Part shown: piece after piece, positions 1-11,146 of the stretch
Layout: each line of letters opens with the position of its first letter
How positions within the stretch are numbered: the stretch's first letter is position 1
Source of the DNA: Volvox africanus
Lineage: Eukaryota > Chlorophyta > Chlorophyceae > Chlamydomonadales > Volvocaceae
DNA length: 64,000 nt
Direction: 5' to 3'
Assembly (NCBI GenBank): GCA_030268105.1
Contig: BSDZ01000014.1
Coordinates: 2,500,501-2,564,500 of the forward strand
Program-made: the position numbers and the translations under genes
The notes under the pieces: generated by a model
The model's database searches: none
What the model was told of the DNA's origin: nothing
Seen by the model: the letters and a program-made list of their open reading frames with translations, nothing else

Positions 1-271
1 TGATGAGGGAGGTTATTGGACAATGAGAGCTTTGCCCTCAGGGGCTCACTATTTGCTTGGCTGACAATTGATCGGCAAGAGACAATTAAGTACGGCCCTG
101 TTTGCGTTCTTGCATGCACCTCGCCTGCTGCCATCATGCCTGTGCCGTAGTCAAGCGTGCCCGCACAGCCCTTACCCTTGTTGCTTATCTCATTAGTCAT
201 AACCCAGTGCAAATCCGTTAGTTGGCGCCCTCATTTCTTTTTGTGGTATTCCGTACGCCGCGTCATCACAG

Positions 272-2352
272 GTCCGTGAGGCCATCTGCACTCTGGATTT
301 GGACGTGATGGTGTACCCCTGCCCAAAGGACGGCGTCACCTGGCGACCAAAGGTGTGGTTCTTGCCACCGACTCAAAACCACTTTGGAGTCGCTTTACAC
401 GTTTCTGCTGATATGAAAATAGCAGTGCGGGTTGGAATGGAAGCACCTTCTCCAGCCCATCCTACCCCAACTTGGAGATTTATCTTGGAGATTTACCCAG
501 TGTGTTTAGCAGCGCACCGGCTTTTGGTAATATTGGTTTTCACATAAAAGGACCATTTATTGCCGTATTTTTACCCGCATTCACGTTCTTTACATTAAGA
601 TTGTTATTCCCCGTAACATAATCAGGCCATCTCCCTCGGCGGCAAAAAACAGTTCCCTTTCCTCGTGGACCCCAATACGGACAAGCAACTGTACGAGAGC
701 GATGCAATTATCGCTTACCTGTTCCAGGTAGGCTCTCAAGGAACTCCTAGTGAGGGAGCGAGCGCAACTTTCCGCACGACGACCGGCTTGCCTCTTGACG
801 CTAATCGTCAGGGACCACGTATTGAGTGTTACGTTCCTTCTCAATAAAACACACGGAACCGTGATGAATAGGATGCGCCTTCAGGACACTCAGTGGAGCA
901 TTTCTTTCCGTACAGAGAAATTTCATATCGTCGTGTTATTTGCATAATAAGTTATACCCGTGTAACAGGCTTCGTGTAAGACCTCAACACCCTAGGCCAG
1001 GTTTAACCGTTCCCGTGACCGGGTCCTGCAGGAGTATGGCAACGGCGCGGAGGTGCCGCTGGCACTCCGCCTCGGCGTCCTGACCACTATCTCTTGTGCG
1101 CTGGGGGCGGCCCCCAGGTGGGTTGGATAGACCTGGTGGGCAGGAACTAACGACCAAAACGCAACGAGGAAACGGAGTTGTGCATGTGGGAAATTCCGTC
1201 TGCACTTATTCCTTGTCGCATGGGTTTCTGCCACCAATCCAGTTGTTTTCCTACATTTTCCAAGCGCTTACCAGAGACCACACTTATAGAATATGTGAGT
1301 ATGGTGTAATGCAGCCTTGCCGCCGACAGTCTGGAGCGGCGTGGGTCGGCCGTGGCCTGGGCGAGGGTCGGCTGTGCGACAGGAACACACGGACGCAACA
1401 GTGACGGTGGCCCATCATACAGATGGGGAGACGCTAGGGCCGTGACCCCAGGGCTTTGGGCGGATCTCGGTCCGTGGCCAAGTCAGCGTGTTTTGCCTGG
1501 GCTGATGTGTGGTGTGCTGCCTTACGGCCACGTGGCGTCATCGTCTCCGCCCTGCACTCCTGCTCGCTTTTCCTCTTTGTTTTTCAGGGCGGGACGGGGA
1601 AATTACTACCGCAAGTCACGCCAGCCCGCGCAGCCGCTGGTGTTCTGGGGTTATGAGATGAGCCCGTTCGTTAAGCTGGCGCGGGAGGTGAGGTCATGGG
1701 AGCAGATGGGTCTGAAAAGCTTGGGCTGGAGAAGGAGAGTGTAAAGGAGAGAAGAGGAGGAGGTTGCGAGGGTTTCCATGTGAAAAACCCTATGGTAGGA
1801 ATCACCTTCAGCATCACCTTCTGAAAGCTGAGGCTGCGCCGGGAGGCAACGACATGGAGTTAACCCTACTAGTTGCATTCATGTAATTGGGGGTATTCTG
1901 ATGGGATCCCTATCTCTTTGTGAAATCCAAATTGTCATTTAACTATAGGTTTTGTGCGAGCTGGAGCTGCCGTATCTGTATCGCACCGTTGCACGCGGCA
2001 GCCCCAAACGCCAGGAGCTCCTCGACAAGCGGGGTGTGTTTCAGGTGTGGTGTGTGGCAGCGAGGCACCAGCGGCACAAGTATTACCTGTCGCTTGTATT
2101 TTATGGCAGAAGGGGTCAGGGTATCCGTGTGACCGCGTGTCCTTTATCTTCCCCTCAGTCTTCATGTTCTCGCGGGGCAAATAGCACCCGCAAAAGACAG
2201 GCCTTATCCAGTTTTGATCACCTACATCCGAACCTCTTCACCAATGTTCCGTACAGGTTCCGTATTTAGAAGACCCAAACGAGGGCGTCTACTTGTTCGA
2301 GTCGTCCGCCATTGTCAAGTATCTCAATGACACTTACGGTGTCAAGGCCTGA
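272..2352 (+). CDS. Tandem thioredoxin-fold / GST N-terminal domain protein, 3' part
   Basis: Six exons join in frame to 186 residues plus stop: 272-352, 626-727, 1032-1117, 1588-1687, 1949-2044, 2257-2352. The N-terminus, including the CPxC motif expected just before residue VREAI, lies left of the window, and bases 1-271 look like intron. The first domain shows VYPCPKDG, FPFLVDPNT and YESDAIIAYLF. The second shows MSPFVKLAREV, CELELPY, GSPKRQELL and VPYLEDPNEGVYLFES. This is the layout of the plant/algal plastid family typified by Arabidopsis At5g03880 (two GST_N/glutaredoxin-like folds in tandem). The second domain has Ser-Pro-Phe where a redox Cys would sit, so it is probably not a thiol catalyst. 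All introns are GT-AG. The substrate is unknown; a plastid redox or glutathione-binding role is inferred from the family. Confidence 0.85.
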
Positions 2353-3621
2353 ACGCACGTGCTTGTGATCGAGATTCTGAAGTTTGGTATGAACGTGTGT
2401 GACCTTGTATGGTTGAAACCACATGCTTCGGAACCATATCTTGCTTACGGTGAGAATACCGCATTCCTGAACTCCCCGGGGGCCGGCAGGGCTTCGTAAT
2501 TTTAGCATTCCAAATTCGTTTCGAGTGATATGGTAGTCATGCTGGAGATTTTCGAGGGCGGGTGGGATGGAATTTTTTTGCATTTTTTTGTTAGTAGCTG
2601 GCGCGTAAGAGAGCTTGCAGGGAGGATGTTGCATTAATGAGGTACATATATATACATAATGAGGGGCAGCACATTGTGCGGTGAGACCCAGGGTACCCAT
2701 CACAAAAGAGTTTGGCTCGAAGCTTGAAGGCAGGCGGCGGGACAGGAGAAATGGGTGCATGGGTCTGGTTGGGTGTCTAAGCCAATGCGATACTGGTTTT
2801 ACCGGTCTAGAGACATTTTGCCAGTCTGATGTAAAAGAGCATGATTGTAACAACTCTTGTCGTTCAAGTGCTGAAAATCTTAGCTTACACCTCCCATCAA
2901 TGATGCTGCGTGAAGTTAAGCCGCTCCACTCTTTAGTAGCTTTCGTCCCACCTCACCCATCATCCTTGTGAAGATAACCCTTTATGCTATTGCTAGCTCC
3001 CCACGGATGTGGATACAGACAGACAAACAGCACCCTACTCCCCAGCAGCACCTATATCCCCTCGCACTTTCGGACGCGATGGAGGAAACATCACAATATT
3101 TGCCCAGGAGGGACCCTTGGAACATGGAATGTTGTTTCCGAACGACATACTACTGACGATCAAGTTGTGTATAGTTCACGTGCACGACACCCTACCAAAG
3201 CCATCCACCAAGAAGGACAACTCTGTCCGAAGTATGCACGAATCCTGAATCCCAATGATACAAGATCTACCTGCAACAATACGTCTGTTCTGTCTGCCAC
3301 GGCATCCCTCATGGCATGTGTTGACATGAGACCCAAACCAGACATGCCGCCCGTTCTTCCCTGCATACATTCTGGCCCTGCAGGACGTACTGTACAGACA
3401 CGGCACCAAACTACATCGTGAGCAAGACATTATTTGTTCCTTCCACCTCTTCTCTTAGCTCGCTCACAGCGTCAGCGTCAGGCACGGGAAAATCTTCGTG
3501 CTTGTATGTATGCAAGTATGCAAATTGACATGTGCAGATACCGGTCTGAATCCATGGATAGCTTGCCTGTGTGAGATACCCTGTTCCCTATGCCCCATGC
3601 ATACAACGTCCTTGCGGCCGG
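2353..3621. other. 3' UTR and intergenic stretch between convergent genes
   Basis: It holds the probable 3' UTR of the GST-like gene and the 3' flank of the minus-strand gene ending at 3622. The longest open frame (2266-2853, minus) overlaps the last GST exon antisense and has no family signature. No exon with plausible splice borders was seen. Confidence 0.5.
2830..2850 (+). other. Candidate polyadenylation signals (TGTAA twice)
   Basis: TGTAA, the usual volvocine polyadenylation signal, occurs at 2830-2834 and 2846-2850, about 480-500 bases after the stop of the GST-like gene. This would give a 3' UTR of typical volvocine length. Confidence 0.45.
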
Positions 3622-5385
3622 CTATAGCTCAGGCCAGCTTGGCCAGGTCGTTGGATGACCAATCGCTCGCTGGGTCATGAGTTCCCAGACGAGCAAGGCC
3701 AAGCAGAGAGTAAGTGTGAAGATCATCATCAGCACAACAACCATGGCCAAGACCCATAAGGGAATGCGGGCGCATTGGGATGGTGGTCGTGAGGCACCAC
3801 CCGACACTGTTGAACCACCGGGGCCACTACTGCCACCAGGGCCATCGCCGTCACTGCCACCGGCGCCACCACCAACACCTTTCATATTAGCAAGGACTGC
3901 TGCCAGCACCTGCAGAGAGGGTGAAGGTAAATCGTCACACGACCAGCGCTTTGGTAGTGGCCACGGTGTAGAAGTGGAACAAGGGGGTGGACTGCGAGCA
4001 CCGGCAGCACAACACAACGCGTTTGGCCAGTTTGTAGCCCAGCAGCAAAGATGCCAGTTACCCATATCTGCATTGTGATGTAGGCATAAAAGGTCAACGA
4101 TTCTTTGCTCCCAACACCCATTAAGTTTTAACTCCATATTCGTGCATCACCTAGAAAATACTTATTATCATTAACATGGCCTCATGCCGAGCCTCACCTG
4201 GGCACCTTCGGGCCCGCTAAGGATGTCCGCAATCTCACGCCTCAGCCCCTCCGGGGCTGTTGTGGCGGTCTTGGCAGGTGTACAGCGTGATTGCGCAGTA
4301 AATGTATCACCAGACATGCATGGATGAAACGCACTCTGGCCAGTGGCAAAAGTCGGCACAGCGACATGGGATACTTCAAATGTGGGGGTGGATGCCTCCA
4401 CTGGAGTGGGAGGGAGCGGAAGCACGGCTGCCTCCATGACCGTCACGGCTGCTGGCGGCATTGGCGTGCTTCCAGAGCTGCTGGACAGATTGCGTCTCTC
4501 CGAAGAAACGCCAATGTTGGGCAGGTCACTGTCATCGCGTACGACAATTACAGTGATGGTGATTAGTGCTTGTGTGGGTTCGCGCCCATTTGGGTTTCAA
4601 TACAAGCAGGACCGTGGAAGTCCCGTAAGCATCTATTCTAAACGAGGAAAGTTCCACTAGTCCGTCGGTGAGTGTTTGGGTTGCGGCTAACGCCGCCTGC
4701 GGTGAGTCACTGGCGCATGCGGGACGGAGGGAATTGGGCTTCGGCCGCAGCAGCGAGATGGGCCGCATGGCCTGCGAACTACTGCTATCCAGGCTGGCAT
4801 CTTGCATGCATTCATAAACTGGTGGCATTCAACGGGGGGCTGGCTGAGCAACTGCGCTTTGCTGGGTGAATGTTACGGCTGTGATTGTTGATATAGGACA
4901 CAACTTCTGACTCGCAGGGCGTCATTCAAGATTTAACTCCGAGAGAACGTGGTGAGGCTTGAATAATATCCTCAATGCAGTAGGTAATACTGGTAAACAA
5001 GCCAGCGTCACTGATCGCCACTGAATTCAGCGAAGGAATCGATAAAACTAACGAAGATTTCACCAAGACGCAAACGAAGTTGTATGTTACTACCATGGTC
5101 CAATCCATGAGTTTCTGTAATCTGGACCCTTGCCACGATCTGGGTCGGCCCAATCCTGCCCAAGATCTAGGTCACGAACTCAACGGCGGGCGCGAAAGAT
5201 TTCCCAGCAGCCTACCTTGTGGTGATCGCGTTGGGGCTAGGAGGGCCGCTTCGCTCAACAGGTTTATCCACAGCAGCATCTTTCGGAAGCTTGACCTTGG
5301 GCAATTGGGACTTCACCTCAGCCACCGTACGAATGGGAGTGAATTTCGGAGGAATGCGAGGAATCTGCGTCTTCGATGTTCGCAT
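3622..5385 (-). CDS. Unrecognised protein with C-terminal membrane anchor (multi-exon, middle unresolved)
   Basis: Three parts are well supported. Exon 1 (5385 down to 5216) starts MRTSKTQIPRIPP, is rich in Pro/Lys, and ends at a GT donor in phase 2. An inner exon ending at 4198 carries LRREIADILSGPEGAQ. The last exon (3909-3622) continues in frame with VLAAVLANMKG, then a Gly/Ser linker, one strongly hydrophobic segment (IPLWVLAMVVVLMMIFTLTL and on) and about 20 residues before TAG. A further Ser/Pro-rich exon probably lies near 4793-4600, but its splice sites could not be fixed. The single hydrophobic segment close to the C-terminus suggests a tail-anchored membrane protein with a soluble, partly disordered N-terminal side. 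No family was recognised. The gene is convergent with the GST-like gene. Confidence 0.5.
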
Positions 5386-7500
5386 GATTATCAGAATCCT
5401 TCGCGTGCCACCTGCTTGTGTAGGGTAGGAGCGCGGCCGAGGTATCGCTCGTCGGACTAGGGTCCCAGATAAGTACTTAAAGATCACGAGTTGCCTTTAA
5501 AGAGTTTGATTCGCAAGCGCGATCTGTTCATGGGAAAGCTCCCTAGAGATACAGGGCAAGGACTAAAACCAAAACCAAAAGGCGCGTTTATTGCTCCGGG
5601 ACCAAATGAACCTTGCCGTACATAGTTTTATGGGAAGAGGGACATGTTGTAAAGCGCATGTTATACTTTCACGTACCCACGGGCGTCTATAATGCGCAAC
5701 CCTTCCTGGACGAGTCCGCTGTCCACTAAACCCGTTTTGCATCGTTCCGGCGTCGTGCCTTCCACAACTGGACCCACATGACATTTCGACATGATAGCAC
5801 CCTTGAAGTGAACAATACCAGACAGAAGCTTGTTGCCTTATAAGATAAAAGATCTTAATCCATATTACTCATGGCGAACATGGGAGTCTCGTCGGTTGCT
5901 GCCGCTTTAGGTTCATGACTTAACCTATGCAGGTGGGTCTCGAACGCTGCCATGCCATGCAAATCAAATGCAAAACTGCAATCTTACCGCATGTTTCAGT
6001 CGTGCCTCTGCAATGACCTATAGGACATTCTAGTAGCCCTTGAGCCGACAAAAGCTACTGAAAACTTGAAGGCTGGGGTATTATACGCCAGGCACTTAAT
6101 TGCGCTACTTGCACGACAACAGCGATTTAAGGAAGCCATACGCGTCCTCTGAATTCCATTCGTGAAACCCATGCCAAGCCCTATTAACCGCGCCGTGGTG
6201 TGGTTCGTCGTGCTGTGTGTGAGTGCAGACTTCACACGCTCGTAAGTCGTTAGTCATGCCGCAGCAGGGAGGCTCAAATGGCTGGTAAACTTTGCTTGAT
6301 GGTACACGAAGGGGGGCCGCTGTTCATTTGCAAGATCGCTTAACATCCAAGGGGCCGTTTTCGCAAACAAAACAAATGCGCACCCGAGGCGTAAAGCAAA
6401 AGCAAGCAAGCGAATTTTGGATCCGTGCATACCGTACATACACAGAAAGGCTTCTAACCACCATCTGAAGACAACCCGGTAGTGAAGGCCGCTAAGCTCG
6501 TGGTTTTATCATGCTACCTTCCCATCCGACACTTCCTTGCCAAGGACATGCAGACACTGGTTGGGGCCTTAGGGCCTTGCTTTTCATGGGGTCCTGATGA
6601 TTGCAGACAGAGATTGCTACAAGAGATTGGTCCTCGTGATTGCCATAATTACGGCGTCCATCGGCGAAAGCAACATGCGCCCTGGCGTGCCATAAACACA
6701 GTTCCGAAGGCGGCCGGCATAACACGCGGCACTGAACATGGAAGGATGCTGGAGATCAGGTAGAACCGAAATCGCAAGTCGACGGCATATGACTTTCTTA
6801 GCTTGGCGCGCCTGACACAGGGCATCGCTTAGGAAAGTAGTAAGCACCCGGAGAGACTCATACCAACCGCACACACGTCCTAAATAGGCTACATAAGCAG
6901 CACAGCCAAGACATTCATTGTTCAAGGCTCTCCCTGCACAGCAGGATCGCAATTGCCGGCGCTTTCCCTCCCCAAACTCAACAACAAACCCCTCAAGCCT
7001 CAACGCCAATGGGTTTTACGTTGGGAGTTAATGTATTGCATTCCACGAACACGCATGGCAGCGCATGAAATGTGCCCCAACGAAGGCCCCCGAGAGGTGC
7101 GCCTGGCGCAGTTGCAGAGGTGTTTCACAGCGCACGGACAGAAACAGCCACAGACTCAGTGATGCCATTGCCACATACGCTTATGCCTACGCCGATAATG
7201 GCAGCAGAGATTCCACTCATTGGGCCGCCCAGCCCAAACGCCCTATACGGAGCGTTCCGAGCCGAGGAGTTCTTCAGCGTACCTTTAGCGCAGAACCCCG
7301 GAGGCATCCCAGGTGAAATGCGTAAATACCCTCCCTGCAAACATGCCATATGAATCTTCGGCCCAGGGAGACTGTGTCGCTGCGTATTCGACTAAGCAAA
7401 GAGGAATTCGCATCTATGAAACAAACTCCGTTACGGATAGGACCTCCTCCGTCCAAGCACCAACCCCTTCCCGATAGGACCCCAAGACCCCAATACTGCC
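5386..7500. other. Intergenic, no gene recognised
   Basis: About 2.1 kb between the 5' end of the tail-anchored gene and the 3' end of the prefoldin gene. It should hold the promoter of the former and the 3' UTR of the latter. Only short open frames without splice logic or motifs were seen (for example 5563-5784 and 6617-7009, both minus). Confidence 0.5.
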
Positions 7501-8070
7501 TCATGCCGTAACCTGCCCCCCCTCTTCCTTGAATTTTCGCCTCCGCTCCATATCGTAATTGTATATCCGGGCAACGCTGACCTCCGTCGTCGTAATGCTG
7601 TCCTTAATAAGCGCCATGCTGTCCTCGTTGGTCTTCAGGTTAGCGCGGCAGTTCGCCTCGTTCTCCTCCAGAAGCGTGCGGGCTTCATCAAGGGGATATT
7701 CCAGCATGACTCCCGCGCCGAGCCACAAGTTCACCGACTTGGCGCCCTTGATCTTGGCCTTGGCGTAAGCGCCCTCTGCCAGCATAAAGTCCGTAATGAC
7801 TTCTTCACCCGTTCCTTGTTTTTCAATAAGCTGTTTGACGATGTCAACTGCTCTTCGGAGCTCAGGCAGCTTCGTCATTGTACGCACTCGCCGCTGCATA
7901 AGGTCTTCCTGAATCATGCGATACGTGCGAATGTTCTCCTGCAGTTGGGCTAAAACCTTATCGGCATCTTTGTCTTCCATAAACTTGGCGACATCATCAA
8001 TAAATTCTGCCTTCGGGACAGGCACGCCTTGGTCCGCCGCCGTCGACGGGTCAGCGCCGCCTGATGACAT
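7501..8070 (-). CDS. PFD3: Prefoldin subunit 3 (VBP1-like)
   Basis: Single-exon reading frame of 189 residues. It starts at the ATG giving MSSGGAD; an upstream in-frame start would add residues unlike the family. Prefoldin is the cytosolic hexamer that hands nascent actin and tubulin to the CCT chaperonin, and subunit 3 is one of its two alpha-type subunits. Seen in the sequence: an N-terminal helix (residues about 20-75, with FMEDKDADKVLAQLQ and LQENIRTYRMIQEDL), a beta-hairpin core (about 95-130, LAEGAYAKAKI, VNLWLGAGVMLEY) and a C-terminal helix (about 133-185) ending in the charged RRRKFKEEGG. These are the two coiled-coil arms expected of the family, and the length is normal. The lack of introns is unusual among its neighbours. 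It is divergent from MRT4. Confidence 0.93.
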   Translation of the reverse strand: MSSGGADPSTAADQGVPVPKAEFIDDVAKFMEDKDADKVLAQLQENIRTYRMIQEDLMQRRVRTMTKLPELRRAVDIVKQLIEKQGTGEEVITDFMLAEGAYAKAKIKGAKSVNLWLGAGVMLEYPLDEARTLLEENEANCRANLKTNEDSMALIKDSITTTEVSVARIYNYDMERRRKFKEEGGQVTA

Positions 8071-8419
8071 TTTCAAGGTGTATGATGACAATCTATATCC
8101 AGGCTCTAGAATGGTTAAGTAAAGCAAATACGGACACGGAACATACCTTACCTAAACAACGAGCAAATTATGAGTTTACAATGTTTTGCTTCCGAAATAC
8201 TCAAGCACCAAATGGATTGAGACATATCAAAAGTTCAGTTCGTTATTTCGGTAGTTATCGTACGGTACATTGCTTCTGCGAAGGACTCGGCGGCCAGACA
8301 TGTGTAACATTGGTATTCAAGTAGGCATAACATCTTTACTAGTTTTTCTTTCATCAATTTTTGAATTTTGAACCCCCTGCGTTTTAGCCGTCAGTGCGGC
8401 GTCCGCATTGTACACAAAC
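8071..8419. promoter_or_regulatory. Shared promoter region between divergent PFD3 and MRT4
   Basis: Only 349 bases separate the start codons of the two divergently read housekeeping genes, so both promoters and 5' UTRs must fit here. No clear TATA box was identified. The arrangement suggests co-expression of a cytoskeletal chaperone and a ribosome-assembly factor, which is inference. Confidence 0.6.
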
Positions 8420-11146
8420 ATGCCCAAGAGCAAGCGTAATAAAGTTGGTAAGTGCTTAATGTTCCAAAGGAACACAATACTTTGATTGATGTTTCCATGC
8501 CGCCACGAAACGGAAGCTTTGGCGCCGCCGTGCAGTCTCGTTAACCAAAGTCAAGAAGAAGGACCGAGTCTGGAAGGAAGGACTACTGGAAAAGATTAGA
8601 CAATGCCTAGACACGTGAGTGCTGACTGGGGCCCTAGTATGTCTGTCGGCTCCCGAGCCGTCAGCGATGTAATGGGGCGACGGAGCGTGGTGAAACCACT
8701 TACTCGTCGATAGAGTTTGGCAAACGTTGCGAACCCATTTATATGCACTCTGTATGCTCCCCACAGGTATCCAAATGTGTATGTCTTTAAGCATTACAAT
8801 ATGCGCACAGAGCGGTTCAAGCAGCTGCGAGATGACCTGAAGGATAGCAGCAGGTGAACGCGCGCCTGGCCCATCCTTACCCAACATCTAGCTCACCTAG
8901 CTGCCTTCCACCTAGTCGGTTTAGGGAATCGCCCATCACATGCTTTTTAATGGCCGGCCAGTCTGCGGATCCCTTGAGGACCTGGCCAGTCTGCTGTGTA
9001 ATGTGGACCTTTCAACAAAAGCGTCGGTTGGATTGAATTGCACTGGAGTTGATTCAAAAGTGTCATGCCGCTCATGTGGCTGTATGAAATCGTCAGACAC
9101 GAAGCATTCTTCCGGTCGCCTGTTCCCTAATGCCATACGTGGTACCCCGTAAGCATTGTCTCCGCAACTCGGCAGAGCGATGAACCCATTTTTCATGACC
9201 AAGTCCATTGTTTATGCCGCACTATGCTTACTGAAAATGTTTTTCCTTCTCCTTTCCAATCCCAAAAGTCATACACTCCCATGTTTCCCACCTCCGCAGG
9301 TTCATCTTGGGCTCCACCTCGTTGATGCAGGTGGCGCTGGGCCGAAGCGAGGCAGACGAGTACAAGGCGGGTCTGTCGCGGCTTTCAGACCTGATTAAGG
9401 GTACGGTCGGCCTCTTCTTCACGAAGTTGTCCCTGGAGGAGGTAAGCCGGGGAGGGAGCGGGAGCGAGGAAGTAACGGAGGCCGAGGAGAGGGACGGAGG
9501 GAGAGAGTCTGAGAACCTTCTAGCCGGGCTAGGACTGGCACAGAGCCGCGCATCTGAATCGGGGTGTTTCACCAGGCATGTAAGGACGGACGGGCATCTC
9601 ATTCACGTGCTTCCTAGTGAACACGCGCAATGCCCCCCTTCAGTGATTATCTGCGCTGATCGCATACTGATGCGCTGATGGACTGCCCTTCGTGTTCGAG
9701 ACAGGGAACAACAATGCTAGCCTGACACCTTCTGTCCTAATTCAGAGTTGTATTTTTTGATTTTCTTTTGACTTATGAGATGGTTTTTCACAGATTTGAG
9801 TTTAGTATTTCTTGGTTTGGTTTGGTAAATTTTTAGATAAATTATGCAAAAGTGATTTAAGAACAGGATCACGGAGGAAGCGAAGGAAATATAGCCGGAA
9901 ATATACCCGGTCACAGTAATGGACCCGCATGAGTGCTCCTTGCACTTGGGCCTCTTAGTAAGGGCCTCTTAGTAAGGGCCTCTTAGTAAGGGCCTCTTAG
10001 TAAGGGCCTCTTAGTAAGGGCCTCTTAGTAAGGGCCAAAACGGTCGTGAAGGTCACTGAGGGTTGTGCTTTTCTTCCGGCACTGCAGGCAAAGGAAGCCT
10101 TTGAAAACTATGTGTATGAGGATTACGCGCGTGTGGGAGCGCGTGCTGTGCATGACTTCCGGCTCACCGCGGGGCCGCTGAGCGGACCCATGGGTCCATT
10201 GCCGCACACGTTGGAGCCGCAGCTGCGCAAGTTTGGTCTTCCCACTAAGCTCAACAAAGGTGTCGTGGAGTTGCTGGCGGACCACGCGGTAGGATTGGAG
10301 AGGACGGGAGCGGCAGCAAACTGGCCATTAAGAAGGGGAACTGGATCTGAGCGGGAAACCCCAATCAGGAGGGGACATTGGGAGCGGTTGGAGCGGATAA
10401 GGAGCGATGGTTGATTGGGTGGACTTTGGGTTGTTCTGGATTGTTCTGTACGAAGCTGTTCCCAACAAAGGCAGGTGATGTAAGGGCAACAACACTGTAG
10501 GACTTGTAGGATGTAGGGCCTGCAACCTGGGACAGTCAACGGAGGGGTTTAGATGTGTCTCTGCGCGCCCTAACGTTATCTTACAAGGTTACGCTGTGTG
10601 ACCCATGTCGCCATCATGGGTCGCATGCGACGTGGCCCTTTCCTCTGTCATCATCATCTGTGTTCGGGCCCTACGCCAGCTTTTGGAAACTGTGCGGCAT
10701 CTTCTCCCTGGCCCCATGTTAATTTTTCCCTGGTCCCGGCTCAGTGCTCATTGTTTGCGCCGATCCAAGGATCCAAGAATCAGGTCCTGAAATTCAATCT
10801 GGATCCAAATTTATCTTTTCTCCTTTCCTCAGCATCTCGAAAATTTGTATGATTTCAGGTATGTCGCACGGGTCAGAAGCTGGACGCCAACCAAACAGGG
10901 ATTCTCCGGATATTTGACATCAAGATGGCAGAATGCAGACTGAAGCTGTTGGCAGTTTGGCGTAGCAGCGGCAAGGACGGTGACGGAGGGGGTGAGGTGG
11001 AGCAGCTGTCCGAGGACGAGGAGGACTACGGCGTCACTGGTGGCGAGTTTGAAGCCATTGGGGATGACCTGGCGATGGGGAAGGGGGACTTCAGCGATGA
11101 TCCGCTTGAGGAGGGGGACGGGGAGGAGGGAGAGGGCGACGGGTAG
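8420..11146 (+). CDS. MRT4: Ribosome assembly factor MRT4 (mRNA turnover protein 4, uL10-like)
   Basis: Six exons give 274 residues: 8420-8447, 8536-8614, 8767-8853, 9300-9441, 10088-10288, 10859-11146. The start is fixed by the family N-terminus MPKSKRNKVVSLTKVKKK. Mrt4 is a nuclear/nucleolar paralogue of ribosomal stalk protein P0 (uL10); it holds the stalk site on pre-60S particles until P0 replaces it. Conserved blocks follow in order: WKEGLLEKIRQCLDTYPNVYVF, MRTERFKQLRDDLKDSSRF, STSLMQVALGR, GTVGLFFTKLSLEE, PHTLEPQLRKFGLPTKLNKG and GQKLDANQTGILRIFDIKMAE. An acidic, Gly-rich tail closes the protein. It lacks the C-terminal P-protein stalk peptide of P0, as expected. Intron 4 (9442-10087) is AT-rich and contains a 14-base tandem repeat. 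Confidence 0.95.
9948..10031. repeat. Six-copy 14-base tandem repeat in MRT4 intron 4
   Basis: The unit GGGCCTCTTAGTAA occurs six times in direct succession, followed by a partial GGGCC. It ends about 55 bases before the exon 5 acceptor. The repeats are identical and without spacers, so this is a minisatellite and not a CRISPR array. Confidence 0.95.

Noticed and set aside
2266..2853. 195-residue minus-strand frame
   Set aside because: It lies antisense to the well-supported last exon of the GST-like gene and its 3' UTR, and has no family motif or splice borders.
9948..10036. Regularly repeated short units suggesting a CRISPR-like array
   Set aside because: Identical 14-base units without spacers, inside an intron of a eukaryotic gene; a minisatellite.
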